From AV40 sp963817335 (lineage in GTDB: Bacteria > Verrucomicrobiota > Verrucomicrobiia > Chthoniobacterales > UBA10450), in contig CAWFNX010000005.1 in NCBI GenBank assembly GCA_963817335.1, forward strand, positions 806,001 to 870,000: a stretch of DNA of 64,000 bases, written 5' to 3'. The notes below the pieces were generated by a model, which was not told where the DNA came from, did not search any database, and was given only the letters and a program-made list of their open reading frames with translations. Both the position numbers and the translations under genes were made by a program. Shown here piece by piece: positions 22,184-32,193 of the stretch; position 1 is the first letter of the stretch, and each line of letters opens with the position of its first letter.

Positions 22184-22785
22184 TGCCCCGCTTTAGCCAG
22201 AGCGGCCTTGATTGCGGCGCGAAAACCAGCCTCGCTAAATTCGGTGTTTGGAACGTTGTAGCCGTTGATCACGACCGAAGGCGCAGTCTTCACCCCGACT
22301 TCTTCGGCGTGGGCCTGGTCCGCGGCGATCCGATCGTGCACGTCGGAGTTATCCATGTCCTTTTGGAACTTGTCCACGTCGAGGCCCAATTGTCTCGCCT
22401 GGTCGATGAAAATCGTGCGGGGTGCGGGAGCTCGCGCCCACATCCATTGAGTTTTGTAGAGAGCTTCGGCCATTTCCCAAAATTTTCCCTGGTTCGCCGC
22501 GGCCTCGGCGGCCCAGGCCGCGGGTTGCGCGTGCTCGTGGGCCGACAACGGAAAATGGCGCAAGATCATTCTCACTTTGTCGCCGTATTCGGTTTTCAAA
22601 CTCTTCACAATCGGTTCGTAACGCGCGCATTGAGGACATTGCAGGTCACTGAAGAACTCGATTGTTACCGGGGCGTTCGCCGGGCCGAGGGCATTGGCGC
22701 GGCGAACTTGGTCGCCCGGCGCGGCGAATGCGCTGGCGCTGAAAGACAGCGCAACAAACAGCAAAGGAATCTTCCGTATTTTCAT
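22180..22785 (-). CDS. DsbA-family thiol:disulfide oxidoreductase
   Basis: 201 residues from ATG 22785, which opens a clear signal peptide (MKIRKIPLLFVALSFSASAF); the longer frame upstream overlaps the previous gene. The thioredoxin fold has the active site CPQC (Cys50, Cys53) in FFSDLQCPQCARYEP, a helical insert with PLSAHEHAQPAAWAAEAAA, and the cis-Pro loop VKTAPSVVINGY. It would introduce disulfides in periplasmic proteins and be recycled by the adjacent VKOR protein. The stop overlaps the VKOR start; the gap to the upstream cobalamin gene is 13 bases. Confidence 0.93.
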   Translation of the reverse strand: MKIRKIPLLFVALSFSASAFAAPGDQVRRANALGPANAPVTIEFFSDLQCPQCARYEPIVKSLKTEYGDKVRMILRHFPLSAHEHAQPAAWAAEAAANQGKFWEMAEALYKTQWMWARAPAPRTIFIDQARQLGLDVDKFQKDMDNSDVHDRIAADQAHAEEVGVKTAPSVVINGYNVPNTEFSEAGFRAAIKAALAKAGQ

Positions 22786-22798
22786 TCGACAATAATTG

Positions 22799-23329
22799 TC
22801 AAGATTGTTGCTCAGGCTTTTCCGTGAAGCGAGCGAGAATCCAACAAAAATCCGATAACCGGTTGAGGTATCGAAGAATTTCTGAATTCGGATCTTTGAG
22901 CTCGGCGACATGTCGTTCGGCGCGGCGACAGATTGTGCGCGCTAAATCGAGGGCCGCGGCAACAGGGTTACTTCCGGGGATGACCCAGTCCTTCGGGTAC
23001 AACGATTTATCTTTCTCAAGATCCGCAATCAAGTCGTGGACTCGATCGACCATTTTTGCGTCCACGATGTGAAAGCCATCTTTGAGGTAGCGTGGCCGGT
23101 CCTCGGGCACGGTCGACAGTTCGCCCATTACGTTGATTAAATCCTTTTGCACGGAGTGAATTTGCTCGGCCACGAGTTTGTCGGCGCAATGCGCGCGAGC
23201 CAGGCCGAGCGCGGCAGTAAGTTCGTCCACGGCGCCGTAAGCTGTCACTCGTGGCTCGTTCTTGGGCACGCGACGCCCGTACATCAGCGAAGTTTCGCCC
23301 TGGTCGCCGGTTTTCGTTACAATCGACAT
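22799..23329 (-). CDS. Cob(I)alamin adenosyltransferase, PduO type
   Basis: 176 residues from ATG 23329; the earlier in-frame GTG lies inside the intergenic double-hairpin element and is rejected. It opens MSIVTKTGDQGETSLMYGRR, the ATP-binding P-loop-like motif of the family, then VDELTAALGLARAHC, and late ARTICRRAERHVAEL and LRYLNRLSDFCWILARF. It transfers the adenosyl group of ATP to cob(I)alamin to make adenosylcobalamin. No other B12 gene is nearby. It forms a run with the DsbA and VKOR genes downstream. Confidence 0.93.
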   Translation of the reverse strand: MSIVTKTGDQGETSLMYGRRVPKNEPRVTAYGAVDELTAALGLARAHCADKLVAEQIHSVQKDLINVMGELSTVPEDRPRYLKDGFHIVDAKMVDRVHDLIADLEKDKSLYPKDWVIPGSNPVAAALDLARTICRRAERHVAELKDPNSEILRYLNRLSDFCWILARFTEKPEQQS

Positions 23330-23337
23330 CCGTCGAA

Positions 23338-23400
23338 TTGTAGGGCGTTTCTGAGAAACGCCAACCGAATCGCCGGCGTCTGACACAGACGCCCTACAAC
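23338..23400. repeat. TGTAGG-flanked double-hairpin element
   Basis: Ends TTGTAGGGCG and CGCCCTACAA are inverted repeats. Inside are two hairpins, GGCGTTTCTGAGAAACGCC and GGCGTCTGACACAGACGCC. It lies between rpoC and the cobalamin adenosyltransferase gene. A close copy is at 44212-44278. Relatives sharing the ends but with other hairpins are at 19429-19491, 32137-32189 and 50523-50578. The structure resembles REP/BIME or small MITE elements. Confidence 0.85.
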
Positions 23401-23414
23401 CTTAATTTAAGACT

Positions 23415-26400
23415 CTACCCGATCGCCGGTGCCATCTCGGCCTCGTCCATAGCCGGAGCGCCGATCGGCTCGCCTTTTTCAATGAGCCGCACTTCGCGAT
23501 GTTGTGGGAAGCCCGTGCCTGCCGGGATCAAGTGACCCATGATCACGTTTTCTTTGAATCCACGGAGCCGGTCGACTTTGCCAAGCGTCGCCGCTTCAGT
23601 CAGCACCCGAGTCGTGTCCTGGAACGATGCCGCAGAAATAAAACTGTCGGTCTCGAGAGACGCCTTGGTGATGCCCAGCAGCACTGGCACCGCTTCCGCT
23701 GGTTTGCCGCCCTTCTCAACGACTTGCGTGTTCTCTTGCTCGAAGTCGAGTTTGTCGACCTGATCGCCCCAGAGCAACGAGGTGTCGCCCGGATCGGTGA
23801 TCTTCACCTTCCGCAACATTTGGCGAACGATGATTTCGATATGTTTGTCGTTAATCTCGACGCCTTGGAGCCGGTAAACTTCCTGCACTTCGTTGACCAG
23901 GTGCTCTTGCAATTCCTGCGGTCCGCAGACCTCAAGAATTTCGTGCGGCACAATCGGTCCTTCAGTGAGCTGCTGACCTTTCTTCACGAAGTCGCCCTTG
24001 AAGACGATCACGTGCTTGGTCATCGAAATAAGATGCTCTTCTTCAGCGCCGGTCTCCGGATCCTTGAGAATCAAGCGACGCTTACCACGAACGGTGCCGC
24101 CCATTTCAACAACGCCATCGATCTTCGCGATCTCGGCCGCGTCTTTTGGACGGCGCGCTTCAAATAATTCAGCGACGCGCGGTAGACCGCCAGTAATGTC
24201 CTTGGTCTTCGCAACTTTCCGCGGCGTCTTCGCCAGCAGTGCGCCGGCGCGAATCTTTTGATCTTCTTCAACGATCACGTGTGCGCCAGCCGGGATCGAG
24301 TAGCTCGCCAGCACTTCTTTCTTGTCGCCGACGATCACGATCTGCGGATGCAAGTCTTCCTTGTGCTCGATGATGACGGTCCCCATCAGGCCGGTCGCTT
24401 CATCGACATCGCGCTTAATGGTGACGCCCGCGATCATGTCGCGGAATTCAACCTTGCCGCCTTTGTCGGTGAGAATTGGAACGTTGTACGGATCCCATTG
24501 CACGAACGTTTCGCCCTTCTTCACCTGAGCGTTGTCGTCTTTCGAGATCATCGATCCGATAACCACGTTGTAACGTTCGAGCTCGCGGCCTTCAGCGTTA
24601 TGCACGCTGATCGAGCCGTTCTTGGTCAACACGATCCAGCTGCCGTCCAGCGCCTGCACTGTGCGCAGATCGTTGAACTGCACCCGGCCATCGTTCTTGG
24701 CTTTGATAATTGGTTGTTTAAATGTTTGGCTGGCAGTTCCACCGATGTGGAAGGTCCGCATCGTTAGCTGCGTTCCAGGTTCGCCAATCGACTGGGCGGC
24801 GATAATTCCGACCGCTTCACCCATCTTGACGAACTGTCCCGTGGCGAGATTGCGTCCATAACACATTCCGCAAACGCCGCGGCCACATTCGCAGGTGAGC
24901 ACCGAGCGAATTTTTAAGGATTCAACGCCGATGCGCTGCAAGTCTGCCGCGATTTTTTCGTCGATGAGCTGGTTCGCCTTGACGATCTTTTTCTTTTTGT
25001 CGACCGGATCGGCAATCGTTTCGCAACTCACCCGACCGATGATGCGCTGCCCAAGGTCTACGACTTCTTCGTCGCCCTCGTAAATTGAGCGAACGACGAT
25101 GCCGTTGACAGTGCCGCAATCCGCTTCGTTGATAATGACGTCCTGCGCCGCATCTACCAGTTTGCGGGTCAGGTAACCGGAGTCCGCGGTCTTCAGCGCG
25201 GTGTCGGCCAAACCTTTTCGGGCGCCGTGGGTCGAAATGAAATACTCGAGCACGCTCAAACCTTCGCGGAAGTTGGAGGTAATCGGGCGTTCGATAATTT
25301 CGCCACTTGGCTTCGCCATCAAACCTCGCATGCCCGCGAGCTGACGCACCTGCTGACGATTGCCGCGCGCTCCCGAATCCACCATCAAGTAGACCGGATT
25401 GAGTTCCTTGCGGCCCTCGTTGTGTTCCAAAGTGCGGAACATGACGTTCGAAATCTCGTCACCGGCGTGAGTCCAGATGTCGATGATCTTGTTGTACCGC
25501 TCGCCGTCGGTGATGATGCCTTTGCGATATTGTTGCTCGACCTGACGAATCTGTCGGTAAGCGTTCTCCAGCTCGGTCTGTTTTTCCTTCGGAATAATCA
25601 TGTCCGAAATTCCGATCGAAATACCGGCCCTGGTGGCTTCGGTAAATCCGAGCTCTTTTAATTTGTCGAGGGTGGCGACGGTGACCGCCGGTCCCGCGAC
25701 CTGATAGCAACGCCAGATGATATCGCTGAGCTGCTTCTTGCCGGCCGCTTTGTTGAAAAACCCGAGTTCCTTCGGCCAAATCTGATTGAAAATCACGCGA
25801 CCTGCCGTGGTTTCGATCGTGCCGAGGTCGGGATTGCCATAAATGGTCTGATGGCCGCGGTCCGGATTCTGGAATCGGATGCGGTCATGGGTCTTAATGG
25901 TGCCTTCGGCCATCGCGAATTCCACTTCGACGGCATTCGAGAACAACGGCTGATGACCTTCCTTCTTAGCGCCCCGCGGATTCTGCGTCATGTAATAGCA
26001 GCCAAGGGTGATGTCTTGCGACGGCGTCGTGATGGGTTTGCCGCTCGACGGCGAGAAAATATTGTTCGGCGCGAGCATCAGCATGCGGGCTTCGAGTTGG
26101 GCTTCAACTGAGAGCGGCACGTGCACTGCCATCTGGTCGCCGTCAAAGTCCGCGTTGTAAGCGGTGCAGACGAGCGGATGAATCCGAATCGCTTCGCCTT
26201 CGATCAATTGCGGCTCGAAAGCCTGAATCGACAAGCGGTGCAAGGTCGGAGCGCGGTTCAGCAGAACCGGATGTCCACGCGTGACTTCATCGAGGATGTC
26301 CCAAACTTCCGGGGTCTGGCGCTCGATCATTTTCTTTGCGCTGCGAACGGTGTGGACGTAGCCAAGATCTTTCAGTCGGCGAATGATGAATGGCTCAAAC

Positions 26401-27530
26401 AAAACGAGCGCCATCTTCTTCGGCAAACCGCACTGATGCAGTTTCAATTCCGGACCGATGACGATGACGGACCGACCGGAGTAATCGACGCGCTTGCCGA
26501 GCAAGTTCTGACGGAAACGTCCGCCTTTGCCTTTGAGCATGTCGCTCAACGATTTCAACGGACGATTGCCCGCGCCGGTGACGGCGCGACCGTGACGACC
26601 GTTGTCGAATAACGCATCGACCGCTTCCTGTAGCATTCGTTTTTCGTTTCGAATGATGACGTCCGGCGTTTTGAGCTGGAGCAAATTCTTGAGACGATTG
26701 TTCCGATTGATAACGCGGCGATAGAGATCGTTGAGGTCTGAAGTCGCGAACCGGCCGCCTTCGAGCGGAACCAGCGGACGCAGGTCCGGCGGAATCACCG
26801 GCAGCACGTCCAGAATCATCCACTCCGGGCGGGCATGCGAATTCATGAAGCCTTGAACCAGCTTCAATCGCTTGGCGAGTTTCTTGCGAATCTGTTTTGA
26901 CTTGGTCGCGCCCATCGCCTTCTCCAGCTCCTTGTTGAGCTTGTTCAGGTCGATCTCGGTCAAAAGTTTCTTGATCGCTTCCGCGCCCATGCCGGCGACG
27001 AAATCTTCGCCGTATTGTTCCTGGGCTTCGCGATACTCGACTTCGTTCAGGAGCTGCGCCCTTTGCAGCGGCGTCTTGCCCGGATCGATGACGATGTAGT
27101 CCTCATAATAGATAACGCGCTCGAGTTGGCGGGCGCTCATGTCGAGCATCAGACCGATGCGCGACGGCATACACTTGTAAAACCAGATGTGCGAAACCGG
27201 CACGGCCAGCTCGATATGGCCCATGCGCTCACGACGAACCCGCGCCAGGGTGACTTCCACGCCGCAACGGTCGCAGATGACGCCCTTGTGCTTGATCCGC
27301 TTGTATTTTCCGCAGGAACATTCCCAATCCCGGGTCGGTCCAAAGATTCGTTCGCAAAACAATCCGCCCTTTTCCGGTTTGAACGTTCGATAATTGATCG
27401 TCTCCGGATTTTTGACTTCGCCTTTGCTCCACGAGCGCATGGTGTCGCTCGAGGCCACGCCAATCGCGACCTGGTCGAAACCGACCGCGCGTTCTTCGCC
27501 AACTAATTCACGCCAGGAATGTTCGTTCAT
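23415..27530 (-). CDS. rpoC: DNA-directed RNA polymerase subunit beta'
   Basis: 1371 residues, normal for beta'. The N-terminal zinc ribbon is CSCGKYKRIKHKGVICDRCG. The catalytic NADFDGDQMAVHVPL holds the Mg-binding Asp triad. The bridge-helix/trigger-loop region includes GARGNRQQVRQLAGMRGLMA. A second zinc site is LTCECGRGVCGMCYGR. The reading frame is intact throughout, in contrast with rpoB. It starts 33 bases after the rpoB stop. Confidence 0.98.
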   Translation of the reverse strand: MNEHSWRELVGEERAVGFDQVAIGVASSDTMRSWSKGEVKNPETINYRTFKPEKGGLFCERIFGPTRDWECSCGKYKRIKHKGVICDRCGVEVTLARVRRERMGHIELAVPVSHIWFYKCMPSRIGLMLDMSARQLERVIYYEDYIVIDPGKTPLQRAQLLNEVEYREAQEQYGEDFVAGMGAEAIKKLLTEIDLNKLNKELEKAMGATKSKQIRKKLAKRLKLVQGFMNSHARPEWMILDVLPVIPPDLRPLVPLEGGRFATSDLNDLYRRVINRNNRLKNLLQLKTPDVIIRNEKRMLQEAVDALFDNGRHGRAVTGAGNRPLKSLSDMLKGKGGRFRQNLLGKRVDYSGRSVIVIGPELKLHQCGLPKKMALVLFEPFIIRRLKDLGYVHTVRSAKKMIERQTPEVWDILDEVTRGHPVLLNRAPTLHRLSIQAFEPQLIEGEAIRIHPLVCTAYNADFDGDQMAVHVPLSVEAQLEARMLMLAPNNIFSPSSGKPITTPSQDITLGCYYMTQNPRGAKKEGHQPLFSNAVEVEFAMAEGTIKTHDRIRFQNPDRGHQTIYGNPDLGTIETTAGRVIFNQIWPKELGFFNKAAGKKQLSDIIWRCYQVAGPAVTVATLDKLKELGFTEATRAGISIGISDMIIPKEKQTELENAYRQIRQVEQQYRKGIITDGERYNKIIDIWTHAGDEISNVMFRTLEHNEGRKELNPVYLMVDSGARGNRQQVRQLAGMRGLMAKPSGEIIERPITSNFREGLSVLEYFISTHGARKGLADTALKTADSGYLTRKLVDAAQDVIINEADCGTVNGIVVRSIYEGDEEVVDLGQRIIGRVSCETIADPVDKKKKIVKANQLIDEKIAADLQRIGVESLKIRSVLTCECGRGVCGMCYGRNLATGQFVKMGEAVGIIAAQSIGEPGTQLTMRTFHIGGTASQTFKQPIIKAKNDGRVQFNDLRTVQALDGSWIVLTKNGSISVHNAEGRELERYNVVIGSMISKDDNAQVKKGETFVQWDPYNVPILTDKGGKVEFRDMIAGVTIKRDVDEATGLMGTVIIEHKEDLHPQIVIVGDKKEVLASYSIPAGAHVIVEEDQKIRAGALLAKTPRKVAKTKDITGGLPRVAELFEARRPKDAAEIAKIDGVVEMGGTVRGKRRLILKDPETGAEEEHLISMTKHVIVFKGDFVKKGQQLTEGPIVPHEILEVCGPQELQEHLVNEVQEVYRLQGVEINDKHIEIIVRQMLRKVKITDPGDTSLLWGDQVDKLDFEQENTQVVEKGGKPAEAVPVLLGITKASLETDSFISAASFQDTTRVLTEAATLGKVDRLRGFKENVIMGHLIPAGTGFPQHREVRLIEKGEPIGAPAMDEAEMAPAIG

Positions 27531-27563
27531 TGATTCTCCAAAACTAAATGCCGCTGTTAAAAA

Positions 27564-30500
27564 TTATCCGAGGTGTTCAAAAACTGTCTGCGGAGCCTGG
27601 CCGCCGACTTTCACGTCGAGACCAAGGCTTTGCATTTCTTTAATGAGCACGTTGAAAGATTCAGGTGTGCCTGCTTCCAGCGAATTGTCGCCTTTGACGA
27701 TTGATTCGTAGATGCGGGTGCGTCCCTGCACGTCGTCGGACTTCACCGTCAGAAGTTCCTGCAACGTGTAAGCGGCGCCATAAGCTTCGAGCGCCCACAC
27801 TTCCATCTCTCCGAAACGTTGTCCGCCGTATTGCGCTTTTCCGCCCAACGGTTGTTGGGTCACCAGCGAATACGGACCGACCGCGCGCGCGTGGATTTTG
27901 TCCGCGACCAAGTGGCCGAGCTTCATCATATAGATGTAGCCAACCACAACTTCCTGATCGAACGCGTCACCGGTGCGGCCGTCGAACAACCGCGCCTTGC
28001 CGTTTTCCTGCACCCAACTGAAACCGTCCTTTTTCTTCGCGTCTTTCAGGTACTCGCGGATCTTGCTTTCCTTGATTCCGTCGAACACCGGAGTCGCCAC
28101 TTTGAAGCCGAGCGCCTTGGCTGCGACGCCAAGGTGCGTTTCCAAAACCTGACCGACGTTCATTCGGCTCGGCACACCGAGAGGATTCAACACGATCTCG
28201 ACCGGCGTTCCATCTGCCAGGAACGGCATGTCTTCTTCCGGAACGATGCGCGCGACCACGCCTTTGTTTCCGTGACGGCCGGCCATTTTATCGCCGACCG
28301 ACAATTTGCGCTTCGACGCGATGTAAACTTTGACCTGCTTGATGATGCCGGGATCGATGTCGTCTCCGCTTTCCACGCGGTCCATTGAACGTTCCCGCTC
28401 GAGCTCGAGCTCAGCGAACTTGTGTTCGTAGTGTCCGATGATCTCCCGGATCTTGTTCCGGATCGGGCTCGGATCGATTTCGATGTGATCGTAAACGTTT
28501 GCCAGCTTTCGCAGCAGGGTCTTGGTGATCTTGCGATTCGCCGGAATGATGATTTCGCCGGTTTCGGCGTTCACGACATCGAGCGGAATCTTTTCGCCCA
28601 ACAAAATGTTCGAGAGCGAATCGGTCAGCTGCTCCGTCAGTTCTTCTTTCTTGCGACGGTGTTCTTCAGTGATCGATTTGATCTGTTTCTTGGTTTCGGC
28701 CGGCGTGAGTTTCTCGCGCGAAACTTCTTTGCGCGATGAAACCTTGACATCCATCACGATGCCGTAAGTACCCGATGGCACGGTGAGCGACGTGTCTTTA
28801 ACATCCGCCGCTTTTTCACCGAAGATGGCGCGCAGCAATCGTTCTTCCGGCGCGAGCTCGGTTTCGCTCTTCGGGGTGATCTTGCCGACAAGAATGTCGC
28901 CGGGCTTCACTTCCGCGCCGACGCGGACAACTCCGTCCGGTCCAAGATTGCGCAAAGCTTCTTCGCTGACGTTCGGAATGTCGCGCGTGATTTCCTCTGG
29001 GCCGAGCTTGGTGTCGCGCGCGCCGATCTCGAACTCGTCAATGTGAATCGAGGTGTAGATGTCCTCCTTCACGACCTTCTCAGAGATCATGATGGCGTCT
29101 TCGAAGTTGTAACCGTGCCATGGCATGAAAGCGACGAGCACGTTGCGGCCAAGGGCGAGCTCACCGTTTTGGGTGTTCGGGCCGTCTGCGATGACCTGGC
29201 CTTTTTTAACGTGCTGGCCTTTTTTAACGACCGGCTTCTGGTTCACGCACGTTCCAGCATTGGAGCGCATGAATTTCCGTAACTCATAGACGTAGAGTCC
29301 GTCTTCCGGATCGCTCTTGATCTTCTTGCGGTGCTCCGGCACGTGACCGTCTTTCGATACGATAATCTGATCGGCCGTGACCGAGGCAACTTTGCCGCTG
29401 TCAATCGCGATAAGGACTGCGTGCGAATCGCGCGCCACTTTGCCTTCCAAGCCGGTTCCAACGAACGGCGCTTCCGACACAATCAGCGGAACGCCCTGAC
29501 GTTGCATGTTCGAACCCATCAACGCGCGGTTCGCGTCGTCGTGTTCGAGGAACGGAATCAGTCCGGCCGCCACCGAAACGAGCTGCTTCGGCGAAACGTC
29601 CATGTAATGGACCTTGTCCGGTTCGACTTCCAAGAAGTCGCCACGATACCGGCAACCGAAACTTTTTCGCTGGTGAAATGGCCGCGGCCATCGACCGCCG
29701 CGTTGGCCTGGGCGACGAGGAAGTTTTCTTCTCGGTCTCCAGTCAGGTAATCGATGTCGTCGGTAACTCGACCGTTGGTCGACTTTGCGATACGGCGTTT
29801 CGATGAAACCCAAATTCGTTGATCCGCGCAAAGGTCGACATCGAGCTGATCAGGCCGATGTTCGGTCCTTCCGGCGTCTCGATCGGACAAATGCGGCCGT
29901 AGTGCGACGGGTGAACGTCGCGGACTTCGAATCCGGCGCGATCACGTGACAGACCGCCTGGTCCGAGTGCGGACAAACGGCGCTTGTGGGTCAATTCCGC
30001 GAGCGGATTCGTTTGATCCATGAACTGCGAGAGCTGCGAGCGACCGAAGAAATCGCGAATCACCGCGCTGAGCGCTTTTGGATTGATCAACTTCTGCGGC
30101 GTCATGCCATCGACGTTGATGTCGAACAAGGTCATGCGCTCCTTCACCAGACGTTCCGTGCGCGCGAGACCGACCCGGCATTGATTGGCGAGCAATTCGC
30201 CGACGGTGCGAACGCGACGGCTGCCGAGGTGATCGATATCGTCGAGCGTGCCTTCGCCGCGGCGCAGGTTGATCAAATATTTGATCGCGGCGATGAAATC
30301 TTTGTCGGTCAAGATTCGCTCGGTCAGATCGACGTCGATCCCGAGTTTTTGATTGATCTTGTAACGACCAACCCGGCCGAGATCGTATTTCTTCGGATCG
30401 AAGAACAAACGTTTCAACAAGCGCGCGGGCATTCGCGACGGTCGGCGGATCGCCAGGGCGCAAACGGCGGTAAATATCTTTCAGCGCTTCTTCCTGATCG

Positions 30501-31379
30501 TGCGCCGGATCTTTGCGCAGCGCTTTGACCACGGTGTCGTCATTGGAAATGTCGATGACCTTCACTTCCTTGATCCCGAGGCCCATGATTTGGCGAACGG
30601 TCGCAAGGGTGAGCGGCTCGAAGGCGCGGGCGACAGTCACTTCGCCGTCGCGGACTTCGGCGGTCAGAACCTTGGTGGCGAGTTTCTCTTCGTCGAGTTT
30701 CTCGCTGAGCTTCAGGTTCTCGATGTTGTAGAAAAGTTTGATGACTTCCTCGTCCGAGCCGTAGCCGAGGGCGCGGAGGAAAGTTGTCGCCAGAAATTTC
30801 CGGCGGCGTTTCCGGCGATCCAGATAGATGTAGAGCAAATCGGTGGTATCGAACTGCACTTCGATCCAGGAACCGCGATCCGGAATAATCCGGAAGCTGT
30901 AAAGCACCTTGCCGTTCAGATGGATGCGTCGATTCGAACGCGATGCCAGGGGAACGGTGCAATTGGGAAACAACGACGCGTTCGGCGCCGTTGATCACGA
31001 ACGTGCCCTGCGGCGTCATGAGCGGGATTTCGCCCATGTAAACTTTTTCTTCCTTGGTCCCTTTCTCCTCGCGGAGCTGGAAAGTGACGTGGAGCGGCGC
31101 GCTGTAGGTCTGGCCTTCGCGCTGCGCTTCGAGCGCGCTCAGCTTGGGCTCGCCGATTTCGTAATGGCTGAAATCGAGGACGGCTTTTTCGTCGTAGCTC
31201 TCGATTGGAAAAACTTCTTTGAAAACGGCCTGAAGGCCGTGGTTTTTCCGCTTTGAAAACTGGACGTCTTTTTGGAGGAAATCGACGTAGGAGTTGAGTT
31301 GGACCTCAATGAGGTTTGGAGGCTCGATGGCTTCCTTGATTGTTCCGAAGTGGATGCGTTCCGAATTTCGTTCTGACAT
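27564..31379 (-). CDS. rpoB: DNA-directed RNA polymerase subunit beta, reading frame broken five times
   Basis: The gene spans about 1272 codons, normal length, beginning MSERNSERIHFG. Its protein is spread over three frames. Frame changes needed to restore conserved beta sequence are near 30926 (after HRSPGIAFES, before IHLNGKVLYS), 30423 (before LLKRLFFDPKKYDLG), 29807 (FGF to IETPYRK), 29786 (YRK to TNGRVTDDIDYL) and 29653 (KVSV to RYRGDFLEVE). The first four fit single-base insertions; the last fits one base lost or two gained. The remainder, from 29650 to the stop, is intact, including GDKMAGRHGNKGVV and the C-terminal FGEMEVWALEAYGAA. The subunit is essential and this seems the only copy, so sequence error is much likelier than real decay. 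Confidence 0.93.
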
Positions 31380-31667
31380 AATCACCAGGCCACGGGGTTA
31401 TTCGCGCGCCGGCCCACAAACAAATTGCGGGCGCTTGGGTGCTTGGATGGGTACAAGAACCTACTGCTTTACCGGAGAGCGAGGAGTGCAAAAATGGCAT
31501 CAAAACAGCGGTTCGTCAAATCGACCACCGTTTTGCTGCCAATCCAATATTTTTCCGTCAAACTGCGGTTAAAAATAAGTCTCCCTACTTCTAACAAAAA
31601 CCGAGACTAAGACAAAACGGCCGCCTGGCAAGCTAAATCGCCAGGCGGCCGCCGACTTAAAAAACGG
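31380..31667. other. rplL-rpoB intergenic region
   Basis: About 290 bases. Nearest rplL is the intrinsic terminator (31611-31651). The rest has no gene and presumably carries a secondary promoter for rpoBC or leader RNA; I cannot pick a convincing -35/-10 pair. The RBS before the rpoB ATG is a weak GGTG. Confidence 0.6.
31611..31651 (-). terminator. Intrinsic terminator/attenuator between rplL and rpoB
   Basis: A 12-bp perfect stem (CGGCCGCCTGGC / GCCAGGCGGCCG) with a 10-base loop is followed on the minus strand by TTTTGTCTT. It sits 17 bases after the rplL stop. A partial terminator in this gap lets cells make more ribosomal protein than polymerase, as known for the E. coli rplJL-rpoBC operon. 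Strength cannot be judged from sequence; the T run is short, which fits read-through. Confidence 0.85.
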
Positions 31668-32051
31668 TTACTTGATTTCGACCTTCGCGCCGGCCGCTTC
31701 AACCTTCTTCTTGATCTCTTCGGCTTCAGCCTTGGGAACGCCTTCCTTGATCGGTTTGGGAGCGCCTTCCACCAACGCCTTGGCCTCGGCCAATCCGAGC
31801 CCCGGAACCGCGCTGCGGATTTCCTTGATCACGCCAATCTTATTCGCGCCCATTTCCTTCAGGATGACATCGAAGGTGGCTTTCTCTTCAGCCGCTGGAG
31901 CTGCTGCTCCGCCGGCCGCTGGAGCCGCCGCGACCGCCACCGGTGCTGCTGCGCTCACGCCCCATTTCTCTTCGAGTTGTTTGACCAATCCAGCAATCTC
32001 GAGAACGGACAGGCCGCTGAGTTGCTCCACCAATTTATCTGTATCTGCCAT
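31668..32051 (-). CDS. rplL: 50S ribosomal protein L7/L12
   Basis: 127 residues. The N-terminal dimerisation domain reads LVEQLSGLSVLEIAGLVKQL. An Ala/Pro-rich hinge (about 35-55) and the C-terminal factor-binding domain follow: FDVILKEMGANKIGVIKEIR, then GLGLAEAKALVEGAPKPIKE and AEEIKKKVEAAGAKVE. Several copies bind L10 on the ribosomal stalk and recruit translation GTPases. It is separated from rplJ by 142 bases that hold a TGTAGG-type element, and followed by the attenuator. Confidence 0.97.
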   Translation of the reverse strand: MADTDKLVEQLSGLSVLEIAGLVKQLEEKWGVSAAAPVAVAAAPAAGGAAAPAAEEKATFDVILKEMGANKIGVIKEIRSAVPGLGLAEAKALVEGAPKPIKEGVPKAEAEEIKKKVEAAGAKVEIK

Positions 32052-32136
32052 TTTATTCCTCCAGTTGCCGCTCCCGGAAGCCTCCGAGAATTTGAGTCCC
32101 GCGGCCGCGGAACCGGACAGTGTTGTTTTTGTTTTA

Positions 32137-32189
32137 TTGTAGGGCAGCCGCTTCCGGTTGCCGTGGCAGGCGATGCGCCTGCCCTACAA
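32137..32189. repeat. TGTAGG-type palindromic element between rplJ and rplL
   Basis: Ends TTGTAGGGCAG and CTGCCCTACAA-like (TGCCCTACAA) are inverted repeats; the core has CCGCTTCCGGTTGCCGTGGC and GGCAGGCGATGCGCCTGCC. It is the closest intergenic relative of the copy inside ligD (19429-19491). It begins four bases past the rplJ stop codon in transcription direction. Confidence 0.8.
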
Positions 32190-32193
32190 AATT

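Noticed and set aside
29558..29890. Separate small genes in the rpoB region
   Set aside because: The frames here each contain pieces of conserved beta-subunit sequence and are explained by frameshifts in one rpoB.
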